This document shows positions 15,539 through 23,976 of a stretch of 44,838 bases of DNA, piece after piece. Positions within the stretch are counted from its first letter, which is position 1. Every line of letters starts with the position of its first letter. Source of the stretch: Lachnospiraceae bacterium (GTDB taxonomy: Bacteria; Bacillota; Clostridia; Lachnospirales; Lachnospiraceae); contig JAGAQZ010000003.1 of the NCBI GenBank assembly GCA_017622505.1, forward strand, positions 1 to 44,838, written 5' to 3'. Both the position numbers and the translations under genes were made by a program. The notes beneath the pieces are model-generated. The model ran no database searches. It worked only from the letters and a program-made list of their open reading frames with translations, and was not told the DNA's origin.

Positions 15539-16906
15539 TTACACAAATACATCAATCATCGAAAATACAAATAAAATAAAAATCATCACCGGCAACACAA
15601 ATGTCATATACGGACGCATCCACTTCTTCACCTTAAGACCTTTGCCGGCGTTGGCTTCTGCTTCAAACTTATCCCAGCCCCAGCCGAAACGTGTGGTACA
15701 GTACAAAACATAAATCAAAGTACCTACAGGCAATAAAATATTACTTACGATCAAGTCTTCCAAATCAAGCACGGTTGAAGTACCGCCCAAGGGATGGAAT
15801 CCTGACCAGATACTATAGCCGAAGATACAGGGAAGAACCAGCACCATCATGGCAAATGCATTGATAATACAGGTCTTTTTACGGCTCCAACCGGTCACGT
15901 CCATCGTACAGGAAATGATATTTTCGAATACGGCCAGTACGGTAGACAATGCCGCAAAACTCATAAACACGAAGAACAAACTTCCCCAAAGACGCCCCAT
16001 AGGAAGATGATTAAAAATATTGGGCAAAGTCTCAAAAATCAAAGGTGGTCCTGCATTCACATCTACACCGTATGCCATACAGGCCGGGAACATAATCAAG
16101 CCTGATACAAAAGCCACAAAAGTATCCAAAACCGCTACATTTACGGCCTCACCCATAAGACTGCGTTCCTTGTCCAGGTAACTGCCGAAAATCGCCATGG
16201 AACCGATACCGAGACTCAAAGTAAAGAAAGCCTGTGTCATTGCAGCCACAATCACCTTACCGATACCGACTTCCTGCATTCTTGCCAAATCAGGCACAAG
16301 GTAGAACTTAAGTCCTTCTGCACCGCCCTCTAAGAAAATACTGTTGATTGCCAGGGCCACCATAATTACCAGCAGGGCAATCATCATATATTTGGTTACG
16401 CGCTCGAGACCTTTTTGCACACCGATTGAATTAATGCCGAAGCAAACAATAATTACCAGGAAGGTATAAATAATCATTGCAACAGGTTTATCAAGCATAC
16501 CGTTAAAAATCGCCGAAACACCGGCCGCATCCGCGCCTTCAAACTCGCCTGTGGCAGTTTTCACAAAATACTGTAACATCCAACCTGTTACGCAGGTATA
16601 AAACATCATAAGAATATAGTTTCCGGCCATCGCCATATAACCGTGAATATTCCACACCTTTTTACCGGGCGTAAGTTCCTTGTAAATTTTAACGGGGCTC
16701 TTCTGACTCGCGCGCCCCAAAGAAAATTCCACCGTTAAGGCAGGAACACCCATCACAATTAAGAAAAACAAATAAATCAAAACAAAGGCACCGCCACCAT
16801 TCTGTCCTACCATATAGGGAAATTTCCATACATTACCAATGCCGATTGCGCATCCGGCACTTAACAGAATAAAGCCGAGACGGCTTCCCAAACGCTCTCT
16901 TTTCAT
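15539..16906 (-). CDS. Sodium-dependent amino acid/neurotransmitter transporter (NSS/SNF family)
   Basis: 455 residues from the ATG of MKRERLGSR, which has GAGGTG just upstream; the 32-codon extension to 17002 is unsupported. LeuT-like fold with about 12 membrane helices. The TM1 signature GFILLSAGCAIGIGNVWKFPYM (sodium and substrate site) is intact, followed by NGGGAFVLIYL. A serine-containing LSLGIGSMAIFGSYL segment fits TM6-7, and LSTVLAVFENI fits the TM8 sodium site. It imports an amino acid or related small molecule with Na+; the substrate is not evident. Single gene with terminators on both sides. Confidence 0.93.
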   Translation of the reverse strand: MKRERLGSRLGFILLSAGCAIGIGNVWKFPYMVGQNGGGAFVLIYLFFLIVMGVPALTVEFSLGRASQKSPVKIYKELTPGKKVWNIHGYMAMAGNYILMMFYTCVTGWMLQYFVKTATGEFEGADAAGVSAIFNGMLDKPVAMIIYTFLVIIVCFGINSIGVQKGLERVTKYMMIALLVIMVALAINSIFLEGGAEGLKFYLVPDLARMQEVGIGKVIVAAMTQAFFTLSLGIGSMAIFGSYLDKERSLMGEAVNVAVLDTFVAFVSGLIMFPACMAYGVDVNAGPPLIFETLPNIFNHLPMGRLWGSLFFVFMSFAALSTVLAVFENIISCTMDVTGWSRKKTCIINAFAMMVLVLPCIFGYSIWSGFHPLGGTSTVLDLEDLIVSNILLPVGTLIYVLYCTTRFGWGWDKFEAEANAGKGLKVKKWMRPYMTFVLPVMIFILFVFSMIDVFV

Positions 16907-17019
16907 AAAACACCTCATTCGCAAAAATTCAAGGCGCATTCTTTTATCCACCATAAAATGCGCATACCCTATTATTATACACAAAATAAAATCCCGTAGC
17001 AACTGTTGGAATTATTATG

Positions 17020-17051
17020 AAAAAAGACTTCGGCAATGCGCCGAAGTCTTT
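17020..17051 (-). terminator. Terminator of the EAL-hydrogenase-MCP operon
   Basis: The minus strand carries AAAGACTTCGGC-gcatt-GCCGAAGTCTTT followed by TTTC: a 12-bp perfect stem and T tail, 32 bases after the MCP stop. Confidence 0.9.
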
Positions 17052-17082
17052 ATCCGTTATTTCATATTCATTTATACAAATC

Positions 17083-18567
17083 TTACTGCTGTAATCTTGC
17101 AGCTTCTTCACGTAAGCTTTCCATAATTTCCGCAAGTTTCTGAATGCTTTCCTGGTTCTGGTCGCAACTTTCCAAAGTAGCAATTGCGCTTGCACTTACT
17201 TCTTCGGTTACCGCAGACACATTCTGGATACTTTCCACAACGGCTGAATTTGCTGCAGATGCTGACTCTACCGCTTCTTTTAACTGAACAGCCTGCTCGG
17301 AAATCTTACGGGCACTGTTTCCGATTTCTCGGAAGTGTTCTGCCGTCTGGCCAACGAATTCATTCTGATTCTGATTGCTTGCAAGTAACTCGTCTACCGC
17401 TACAACCACTTCATCCAAAGATTTGCCTACGTTAGCAATTAAGTTATTAATATCATCGGTTGCATGATTGGTCTGTGCCGCCAAGTCAGAAATCTCACCT
17501 GCTACTACCGCAAAGCCCTTACCTGCTTCACCGGCTCTTGCAGCCTCAATACTTGCATTCAATGCCAACATAGAAGTCTGCCTTGCCACCTTACTGATTA
17601 AGTTAACAATGGTAACCATTTTGTCAGCGTATTCTTTTAACTCATCCATTTCCTTCGCTACCAAAGCACCCTTTTCTTCGGATACTTTTACCTGCTCAAG
17701 CAATTCGTTCATTACGCCGTCAGCAACACTGATGCTTTCCTCGGTGTTTCCGATTTCTGTAACGATTTCATCGGTAGAAGCGCCAACGCCTTTAATATAG
17801 CCGTCGATTTCTTCGGTGCTGCACTGCTGTTCCGCAATGGCTGCTGCCGTATCGCCTGCACCGCCTGACAAATCTTCCATAGCATACTTGGTTGCTTCGA
17901 TTGCCTTGCCAAGCGTTTCGCTTTCACCTGCTGCCATCTGGATATTCTCTGTAATGGAAGTTGCAACTTCCATAGTAGTCTGAAGCAATTTCTCAGACTG
18001 ATCTCTCTGCAGATCTGCTTTCGCTGCAGTCTCTTTGCCGATTTGCGCTACTTTGCTGATAGAAACAATACCGAATACACTTAAGAAAATAACAAACGCA
18101 ATTACAATCTCAGCGTTAGCAAGCTCATCCGCAGACAATCCGCCGTCCAATGCATTCTTTACAAAAATAGCAACATTTAAGATAAAAGAATACACACCCA
18201 TAATGATGCTAAGCTTCAAATCCACATAAACCGTCAATATTACAAAAACAACGCCAATGTAGCAAAATGCCAGTGCTGAAGTTGATGTAAACAGTAAATA
18301 AGTATAAAATACCAAAAATCCCACGCTCAAAACATAGCGGATAATTGCATTATCTTTCTTAAGAATATACATCACCCACGCAATAATGGGGGGAACAATA
18401 CAGGTTGCCAATAAGATAAAATAATCTTCTAACTCTCTTGCCTCTTTTAACACCTCAAGAAAATACGCTGCCGCCAACAATACTGTTGTAATTGTCATAC
18501 AGATTAACGCCGTCTTGTTACGGCTGATATCCGCATTCTTCTTAATTGATAAATCCATTTTTGCCAT
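17083..18567 (-). CDS. Methyl-accepting chemotaxis protein with six-helix membrane sensor
   Basis: 494 residues. Residues about 20-185 form roughly six membrane helices with only short loops, so there is no classical periplasmic ligand domain and no obvious HAMP. The rest is a cytoplasmic signalling coiled coil with the MCP tip (QTSMLALNASIEAARAGEAG and GKGFAVVAGEISDLA). It controls a CheA-type kinase. GGAGG ribosome site. The gene is 45 bases behind the hydrogenase gene and ahead of a strong terminator, which makes it the last gene of a three-gene unit. The signal may be a membrane or redox state, or the product of the adjacent hydrogenase; that is inference. Confidence 0.92.
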   Translation of the reverse strand: MAKMDLSIKKNADISRNKTALICMTITTVLLAAAYFLEVLKEARELEDYFILLATCIVPPIIAWVMYILKKDNAIIRYVLSVGFLVFYTYLLFTSTSALAFCYIGVVFVILTVYVDLKLSIIMGVYSFILNVAIFVKNALDGGLSADELANAEIVIAFVIFLSVFGIVSISKVAQIGKETAAKADLQRDQSEKLLQTTMEVATSITENIQMAAGESETLGKAIEATKYAMEDLSGGAGDTAAAIAEQQCSTEEIDGYIKGVGASTDEIVTEIGNTEESISVADGVMNELLEQVKVSEEKGALVAKEMDELKEYADKMVTIVNLISKVARQTSMLALNASIEAARAGEAGKGFAVVAGEISDLAAQTNHATDDINNLIANVGKSLDEVVVAVDELLASNQNQNEFVGQTAEHFREIGNSARKISEQAVQLKEAVESASAANSAVVESIQNVSAVTEEVSASAIATLESCDQNQESIQKLAEIMESLREEAARLQQ

Positions 18568-18612
18568 ATGTAACCTCCGTTTTTATATGTTTTTCCCTTT
18601 ATTTATAAAATT

Positions 18613-20049
18613 TTACTGCAAAATCTTAAGTACATTGGATATGGATTTCTCAAGCGCCTCATTACCGCTCTTATCTACTTCCAACTTGTTACGCTCGCTA
18701 TGGGTTAGACAACCCGCACCATTGACGCAACCGCCCACACAGGCCATACCTTCGATAAAATTCCCCACATCTATGCCTTTATTGGCCTTAAGCAACGTCA
18801 TCTTGCATTCCGCAATACCGTTACAAACCACGGGACGCAACTCAAAATCCGTCACTCCCTGCTCCTTGATGGCCTCTTCCACAGCCTCGGTCAAACCACC
18901 GCTTCTTGCGAAAATTCGGCCAAAGTAAGACGCAAAATACATATGCCCTTCTTCCAGGGTCGTAATATCAATATCCTTACTGTCAAATAAGGCCTGTAAT
19001 TCCTCGAAAGTAATTACACAATCCACGTATGGCCTGATGCTTTCCTGCTGGAATTCGGTCTTCTTTGCGGTACAGGGCCCGATGAAGACAATTTTACAAT
19101 CCGGATGCTTATCTTTCAGCACCTTGCTTAACGCAACCATAGGCGAATCGTTGTGTGAAATATGTTTCACCATATCCGGGAACTGCGTCTTGATGTACTG
19201 TACAAAGGCAGGACAGCAGGAACTTGTAAGAAATCCTTTCTCCACCAGCTCTTTCGCTTCCGAATCCGCTACCATATCTGCGCCCAAAGCAACTTCAACC
19301 ACGTTGTGGAAGCCCATCTCACGAAGCCCGGTCACTACCTGGCCAAGCTTTGCATATTTAAACTGGCTGGCAATGGAGGGTGCTACCAAAGCATATACTT
19401 TATAATTTTTATTATTATCGCTGTTCTTAATCAGTTCGATGGCATCCAAGATAAAAGATGCGTCTGTAATGGCGCCGAAGGGGCACTGGTATACGCAGGC
19501 ACCACAGGAGATACATTTCTCCTCGTCAATCAGCGCTGCCTGATTCTCGTCCATGCTGATTGCTTTCACTTTACAAGCATTCTGACAGGGACGGACATTG
19601 TGCTTGATGGCACTGTAAGGACAAACCTGGGCACATTTACCGCACTCGATACATTTGCTCTTATCAATGTGGGCGTTCTGGTGCTCGTCATAGGTAATGG
19701 CATCGCGGGGACACACATCTCCGCAACGATGGGCAATACAGCCTCGGCAGGCATTGGTTACTTCATAACCTCCTACGGGGCACTCATCACAGGCAATGTC
19801 GATTACCTGAACGATTTTTTTATACCCTTTTCCGTCCATCGTGGTATTCATAGCGATTTTGACACTTTCGCCCAAAACCGCTCTTTCTTTGTACACGCAA
19901 CAACGCATGGTCGGCTCACGCCCCGGAACAATCGCTTTGGGAATTTCAAAAGCTGCATTTTCTAAATTCCCCTCCCAGGCTCTTTTGGCCACTTCGCGCA
20001 GTACCTTATATTTTAAAACCTGTACTTTGGTATCAAATTTTCTAATCAT
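18613..20049 (-). CDS. Monomeric [FeFe] hydrogenase, group B type
   Basis: 478 residues from the ATG of MIRKFDTK (AAAGGA ahead of it). The N-terminal half carries several iron-sulfur Cys sets: CRGC-x4-C-x3-CP, CIECGKCAQVCP, a PCQNAC pair and CISCGACVYQCP. The C-terminal half has the three H-cluster motifs: L1 TSSCCPAFVQ (about 275-284), L2 IGPCTAKKTE (about 323-332) and L3 MACVGGCVNGAG (about 435-446). The L1 form ending in Phe rather than Trp, the extra N-terminal Cys and the lack of PAS or NuoG-like domains point to the poorly characterised group B. It makes or consumes H2 with ferredoxin, or may sense redox state. Located 18 bases behind an EAL gene. Confidence 0.9.
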   Translation of the reverse strand: MIRKFDTKVQVLKYKVLREVAKRAWEGNLENAAFEIPKAIVPGREPTMRCCVYKERAVLGESVKIAMNTTMDGKGYKKIVQVIDIACDECPVGGYEVTNACRGCIAHRCGDVCPRDAITYDEHQNAHIDKSKCIECGKCAQVCPYSAIKHNVRPCQNACKVKAISMDENQAALIDEEKCISCGACVYQCPFGAITDASFILDAIELIKNSDNNKNYKVYALVAPSIASQFKYAKLGQVVTGLREMGFHNVVEVALGADMVADSEAKELVEKGFLTSSCCPAFVQYIKTQFPDMVKHISHNDSPMVALSKVLKDKHPDCKIVFIGPCTAKKTEFQQESIRPYVDCVITFEELQALFDSKDIDITTLEEGHMYFASYFGRIFARSGGLTEAVEEAIKEQGVTDFELRPVVCNGIAECKMTLLKANKGIDVGNFIEGMACVGGCVNGAGCLTHSERNKLEVDKSGNEALEKSISNVLKILQ

Positions 20050-20067
20050 TTCTATTATCCTTTGCAA

Positions 20068-22026
20068 TTATGACAGCATCGCCAAACGGTCTGTCAGCTT
20101 TTCTTTAATGCAGACTTCCGCATTACGCAGGAACTCAATGTATTGGTCGGGCGGAAGCGGTTTCGAGAAATAGTATCCCTGTAAGAATTCACACCTCATA
20201 CTGCGAAGCATAAGTACCTGCTCGAAGGTTTCCACTCCCTCTGCCACGATTTTAAGACCAAGACTTCTAATCATAGCTGCCGTATGTTCCAACACCTTCA
20301 TTGCCTTTTCGTTGTCAGTCGCAGACCAGACCACGCTTTTATCAATCTTTACCAGGTCAAAAGGAAACTCAATCAAATAATCCGCATTAGAGAACCCTGT
20401 ACCGTAATCATCCACTGCGAAAGTACAGCCGGAATCAATCAGGTTAGACATATTGTTCATAAGAATTCGGTTATCCGAAGTTGAGAAGGTCTCTGTCACT
20501 TCGAAATCAATCATATGATAAGGAATCTCGTAGCGGTCCATAATGGCCTTCAAATGTTTATGTAAGTCTTCCTGTATACACTGCACCATAGACAAGTTCA
20601 CTTCCACATAACGAATTCCCAAATTGGTTACCTCGCTGGACTGTAAGAATTCACAAACCTTATGGAATACAATATCGCCAACCTCAAGAATTAAGCCGTT
20701 CTGCTCTGCAATGGGAATAAATTCATCGGGCGGAATAAAACCAAGCTCCGGATCCTGAAGTCTTACAAGGGCTTCTGCCGCACTGAATGCCCGATCTTCA
20801 AAAGAGTATATAGGCTGGAAATAAACATCAAAGCTCTTGTTACGCACCGCACCTTTTAAAATATGGCTGATAATTGCACTTCTCTGGTGCTTCTCAATGG
20901 CTTCCTTTGTTGCCTCAATCACATCATAAGAATTCTCCTCCTTCGCCTGTTCAAGGGAAGAAGTAATGGCATTTAACATCTCTTCACGGGTAGATGCCAC
21001 TTCCGGGAAATCCACCTTACATAAGCGGAGTGATAAGTTTACGGCAACCCTGTTTACGCGGAACGCCGTAACAAAACGCCATTTTAACCAGTCTGCATAC
21101 TCTTCAATTTCTTTGCTGTTTTTATCAAAAATATATGCGAATTTAGTTCCGTCAAGATGATACAAATCACCCTTTAGTTCTTTCAGGCAATCTTTTACTA
21201 CAACAGCAAGCAAGTCATTACCGCTTTCCACACCCATGAATTGGTCTACAAACTGAAATCCTTCGATTTCAAAAGCAAGAACGGTAAAACCGCGTTTTTT
21301 ACCGGAAAGATTGACAATCTTCTGTAAAAAGGCCTTCATGTTAAAAATATCCAATTCCTTATCCAGATACTCATCCGGATTCTGCAAAGAATGGAACAAC
21401 ATAAAGAATAAAAGGGCCGCTACAAAATCAACCAACAGCAATTCATTCCAAACAAACTGAACCAGAATTGCAACAATTGAAATCACTGCAATGACACAAG
21501 TGGTAATAAGATGCATATTGTTAATTTTACGTTTGGAAGTCAAAATGGTAAAAATACATCCGCCCAACATAATAAACGCAACCACATAGAGACTGACATG
21601 CAAGGGGCCATGCTTATATTCATTGCCCTCAAAATAAAAGACTAACTTCAACCAGGGCGTTGTTAAAATTACAAAATTAATGTAAAGAAGAACAACAGAG
21701 TTGACTATTTTTACAACTTTACCATAAGGTTCCTTGTTTCTTTCCGTAATCAAAAGAATGTATATAAAATAAACTATGTAAGTACAGTTGAACGCCAAGA
21801 AAAATGTACAGTTCACCAGGTAATTAAACCAAATAGGAACCGTATCGATATGAGTCAGGGTAAATACCGAAATGACATCGAAAACAGAGGCAGTGATAAT
21901 CAATGCCCCGATTGTTAAGAACAGCCTGTTTGATTTACTGGGAAAATGCTTCTTGGAATAGAATAATCCCCCCACGATAATACATATGAGAATTGCCGCC
22001 AAATCATAATGATAAATATAATTCAT
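20068..22026 (-). CDS. Membrane c-di-GMP phosphodiesterase (degenerate GGDEF + EAL)
   Basis: 652 residues from the ATG of MNYIYHYDL, preceded by GGGAGG; the longer frame to 22065 is unsupported. About seven to eight membrane helices fill residues 1-215. A GGDEF-fold domain follows in which the active motif is lost (HLDGTKFAYIF). The EAL domain keeps its catalytic set: AAEALVRL, YVEVNLS, FEVTET, AVDDYGTG, LVKIDKS, VAEGVET and LQGYYFSKPLP. It should therefore degrade c-di-GMP to pGpG under control of the membrane sensor. First gene of the operon with the hydrogenase and the MCP. Confidence 0.92.
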   Translation of the reverse strand: MNYIYHYDLAAILICIIVGGLFYSKKHFPSKSNRLFLTIGALIITASVFDVISVFTLTHIDTVPIWFNYLVNCTFFLAFNCTYIVYFIYILLITERNKEPYGKVVKIVNSVVLLYINFVILTTPWLKLVFYFEGNEYKHGPLHVSLYVVAFIMLGGCIFTILTSKRKINNMHLITTCVIAVISIVAILVQFVWNELLLVDFVAALLFFMLFHSLQNPDEYLDKELDIFNMKAFLQKIVNLSGKKRGFTVLAFEIEGFQFVDQFMGVESGNDLLAVVVKDCLKELKGDLYHLDGTKFAYIFDKNSKEIEEYADWLKWRFVTAFRVNRVAVNLSLRLCKVDFPEVASTREEMLNAITSSLEQAKEENSYDVIEATKEAIEKHQRSAIISHILKGAVRNKSFDVYFQPIYSFEDRAFSAAEALVRLQDPELGFIPPDEFIPIAEQNGLILEVGDIVFHKVCEFLQSSEVTNLGIRYVEVNLSMVQCIQEDLHKHLKAIMDRYEIPYHMIDFEVTETFSTSDNRILMNNMSNLIDSGCTFAVDDYGTGFSNADYLIEFPFDLVKIDKSVVWSATDNEKAMKVLEHTAAMIRSLGLKIVAEGVETFEQVLMLRSMRCEFLQGYYFSKPLPPDQYIEFLRNAEVCIKEKLTDRLAMLS

Positions 22027-22077
22027 ATGGCCTCCCGCGTTGTAAGTGTTATCCCCTTTAAACACCTATACACAACC

Positions 22078-22099
22078 ATTATAACTTAATCCGTTATAA
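22078..22099 (-). promoter_or_regulatory. Promoter -10 box overlapping a palindrome, upstream of the EAL operon
   Basis: A perfect 7-bp inverted repeat, TTATAAC-ttaatcc-GTTATAA (22079-22099), overlaps a minus-strand TATAAT (22078-22083) about 50 bases before the EAL gene. The -35 region is weak (GTGCAA at 17 bp spacing). The arrangement suits an activator- or repressor-controlled promoter; the regulator is unknown. Confidence 0.45.
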
Positions 22100-22199
22100 A
22101 TTGCACTCTTTTTGTATTAAAATTCTGCTATTTTCTGAAAATTTTATCCTTTTTCCGGACCTTTTATATGTCTTATCACTGTGCCTGCGTGAAAAATCC

Positions 22200-23051
22200 T
22201 TATTTCTGCTTCAGATACATAGCAATGGCAACCACAATAATGATGGCATAACCGATAATACTGAACACGTCCGGCACCTGATTTAGGAAGAAGAATCCAA
22301 GAATCGCCGCAAAAATTACCTGGGAATAATCATATACGGATATCTCCTTAGCAGGCGCATAAGTGTAGGCCGCCGTCACGCAAAACTGCCCGCCGGAAGC
22401 CGCAAGTCCGGTAAGAATCAGGAATCCCCACTGCCACCATTCCATGGGCTGATAATTAAAAATTACAATCGGCGCCAGAATCACGCTGGTAAATGCCGAG
22501 AAGAAGAACACGATAAAAGTGCTTTTCGTTCCTTTTTGACCCAATTTACGCACACAGGTGTATGCAATGCCTGCGCCCAGGCCACCAATTAGGCCCGCTA
22601 CCGCCGGAATGACTTCCATGCCAAAGGTGGGTTTTACGATAAAAAGACTTCCTACGAAGGCTAATACTACCGAAAGCCACTGGAACCAGTTCGCCTTTTC
22701 TTTTAAGAAAATCGCCGAAAAAATTATGACAAAGAAGGGCGCCAGCTTGTTTAACATAGACGCATCGGAAATATTCATATGGTCCACGGCATAAAAGTTG
22801 CATACAAAGCCGATTCCACCTGCTAACGAACGCAAAAAGAGTAACCAAAAATTATCCTTGGTTACTTTTCTCTCTTCTTTCGTAGTGTTTTTGAATAATA
22901 CAATTCCGGAAAAAATCAGCGCCACCGCATTGCGGAAAAACGCCTTTTGTATCACGGGCACATCTCCTGCCAGATTCACGAACAAATTCATCAATGCAAA
23001 GCAGAAGGCACAGCCGATAATACAGAGAATACCTTTTTGTCTGTTACTCAT
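22200..23051 (-). CDS. EamA/DMT-family transporter
   Basis: 283 residues with about ten membrane helices arranged as two EamA repeats (about 7-135 and 145-280). Typical features: FALMNLFVNLAG in helix 1, AFFRNAVAL after it, WFQWLSVVLAFVGSLFIVKP at the end of the first repeat, and YSQVIFAAILGFFFLNQVP in the second. Drug/metabolite transporters of this type export small metabolites or amino acids; the substrate cannot be read from sequence. The ribosome site is weak. Likely a separate transcription unit from the EAL operon. Confidence 0.9.
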   Translation of the reverse strand: MSNRQKGILCIIGCAFCFALMNLFVNLAGDVPVIQKAFFRNAVALIFSGIVLFKNTTKEERKVTKDNFWLLFLRSLAGGIGFVCNFYAVDHMNISDASMLNKLAPFFVIIFSAIFLKEKANWFQWLSVVLAFVGSLFIVKPTFGMEVIPAVAGLIGGLGAGIAYTCVRKLGQKGTKSTFIVFFFSAFTSVILAPIVIFNYQPMEWWQWGFLILTGLAASGGQFCVTAAYTYAPAKEISVYDYSQVIFAAILGFFFLNQVPDVFSIIGYAIIIVVAIAMYLKQK

Positions 23052-23151
23052 TTCTTACACATCTTTCAGACTTCTTTCGAGAAATCATACTTTATTTATG
23101 CCGACCTCTATTCCTATCTTTAGGCTTTCGCCGGCCCGGCTTATTTGCAAA

Positions 23152-23886
23152 CTATTTCAACAATTCACAAATTGCTTCCACCGTGGCAGCCTGCTGCTCC
23201 TCTGCAGACAATTTGGCAACACCATCACCTCTCTGGGCACCGTAGTTACCGAAATTGCCGTGATTACCGCCATTGATCACCAGTTCTGTCATATCTGCGG
23301 GAAGATTGCTTCTGTATGTTTTATAGTTATCCATATTCAAAACGCAGTCCATGGAACCGTAAATACTTAACACTTCCAGATTATCCTTCGTCAAATCTTC
23401 TGTCGAATAGGCAGCCAACAGAATCACACCACGAAGTCCGCTTGCATTTTCATGGGCATAGGTTGATGCCATTGCACCGCCCAAAGAATGACCGGCCAGA
23501 TACCAGTCTGCCACCTTCGGGTAATCCTTACGAACGGCGTCCGCCTTGTCTGTATCCAGAACTGCCAGTTTCAAAGGCATTTTCACAATAACACAAAGAT
23601 ACCCTTCTTCTGCTACCGCGTGCATAAGGGGTGCGTACGCCTCAGGCTCCACGCTTCCGCCGGGATAAAAGATAATCCCCTTATTATAAAATTCTTCCGC
23701 CGGCTCAAATGCAATATAATTTGCCGTCTCTTCCACAGTAACGTATTTACTGCTCTCCAGTGCTTTTATTGCCACCGCGTCCGCAGAATATGCGCCGTTA
23801 TCCACATTTTCCAACATTATTACAACGGCTGTCGCCACCATAAAAATTATAAAACATACAATCCGAAAAATTCTGTTCCTGGACAT
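23152..23886 (-). CDS. Membrane-anchored alpha/beta hydrolase
   Basis: 244 residues with one N-terminal membrane anchor (about 8-25) and an extracytoplasmic alpha/beta-hydrolase domain. Catalytic elements: oxyanion-side FYPGGSVEPEAYAPL, nucleophile elbow AGHSLGG, an acid after LSIYGSMD, and a histidine in NGGNHGNFGNYG. This matches the Abhydrolase_5-like family with the GGNH-x-x-FGxYG ending. Substrate unknown. GGAG ribosome site. It is 265 bases before the EamA start on the same strand; the link, if any, is not clear. Confidence 0.85.
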   Translation of the reverse strand: MSRNRIFRIVCFIIFMVATAVVIMLENVDNGAYSADAVAIKALESSKYVTVEETANYIAFEPAEEFYNKGIIFYPGGSVEPEAYAPLMHAVAEEGYLCVIVKMPLKLAVLDTDKADAVRKDYPKVADWYLAGHSLGGAMASTYAHENASGLRGVILLAAYSTEDLTKDNLEVLSIYGSMDCVLNMDNYKTYRSNLPADMTELVINGGNHGNFGNYGAQRGDGVAKLSAEEQQAATVEAICELLK

Positions 23887-23976
23887 AATTTACTCCGCCT
23901 TCACTTCTCTTTTGGGTTAAATTTATTTTTAAATCTCTCTTTCGCTTTTCTTAAAAAAGCTTCACCGGCACACCTT

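Noticed and set aside
19162-19965. 267-codon plus-strand frame
   Set aside because: Lies opposite the clear iron-sulfur and H-cluster motifs of the hydrogenase; no ribosome site and no protein-like features.
23085-23140. GC-rich GCCGGGCCGGC hairpin as terminator of the alpha/beta hydrolase gene
   Set aside because: The loop would be one base and there is no T run; physically implausible.
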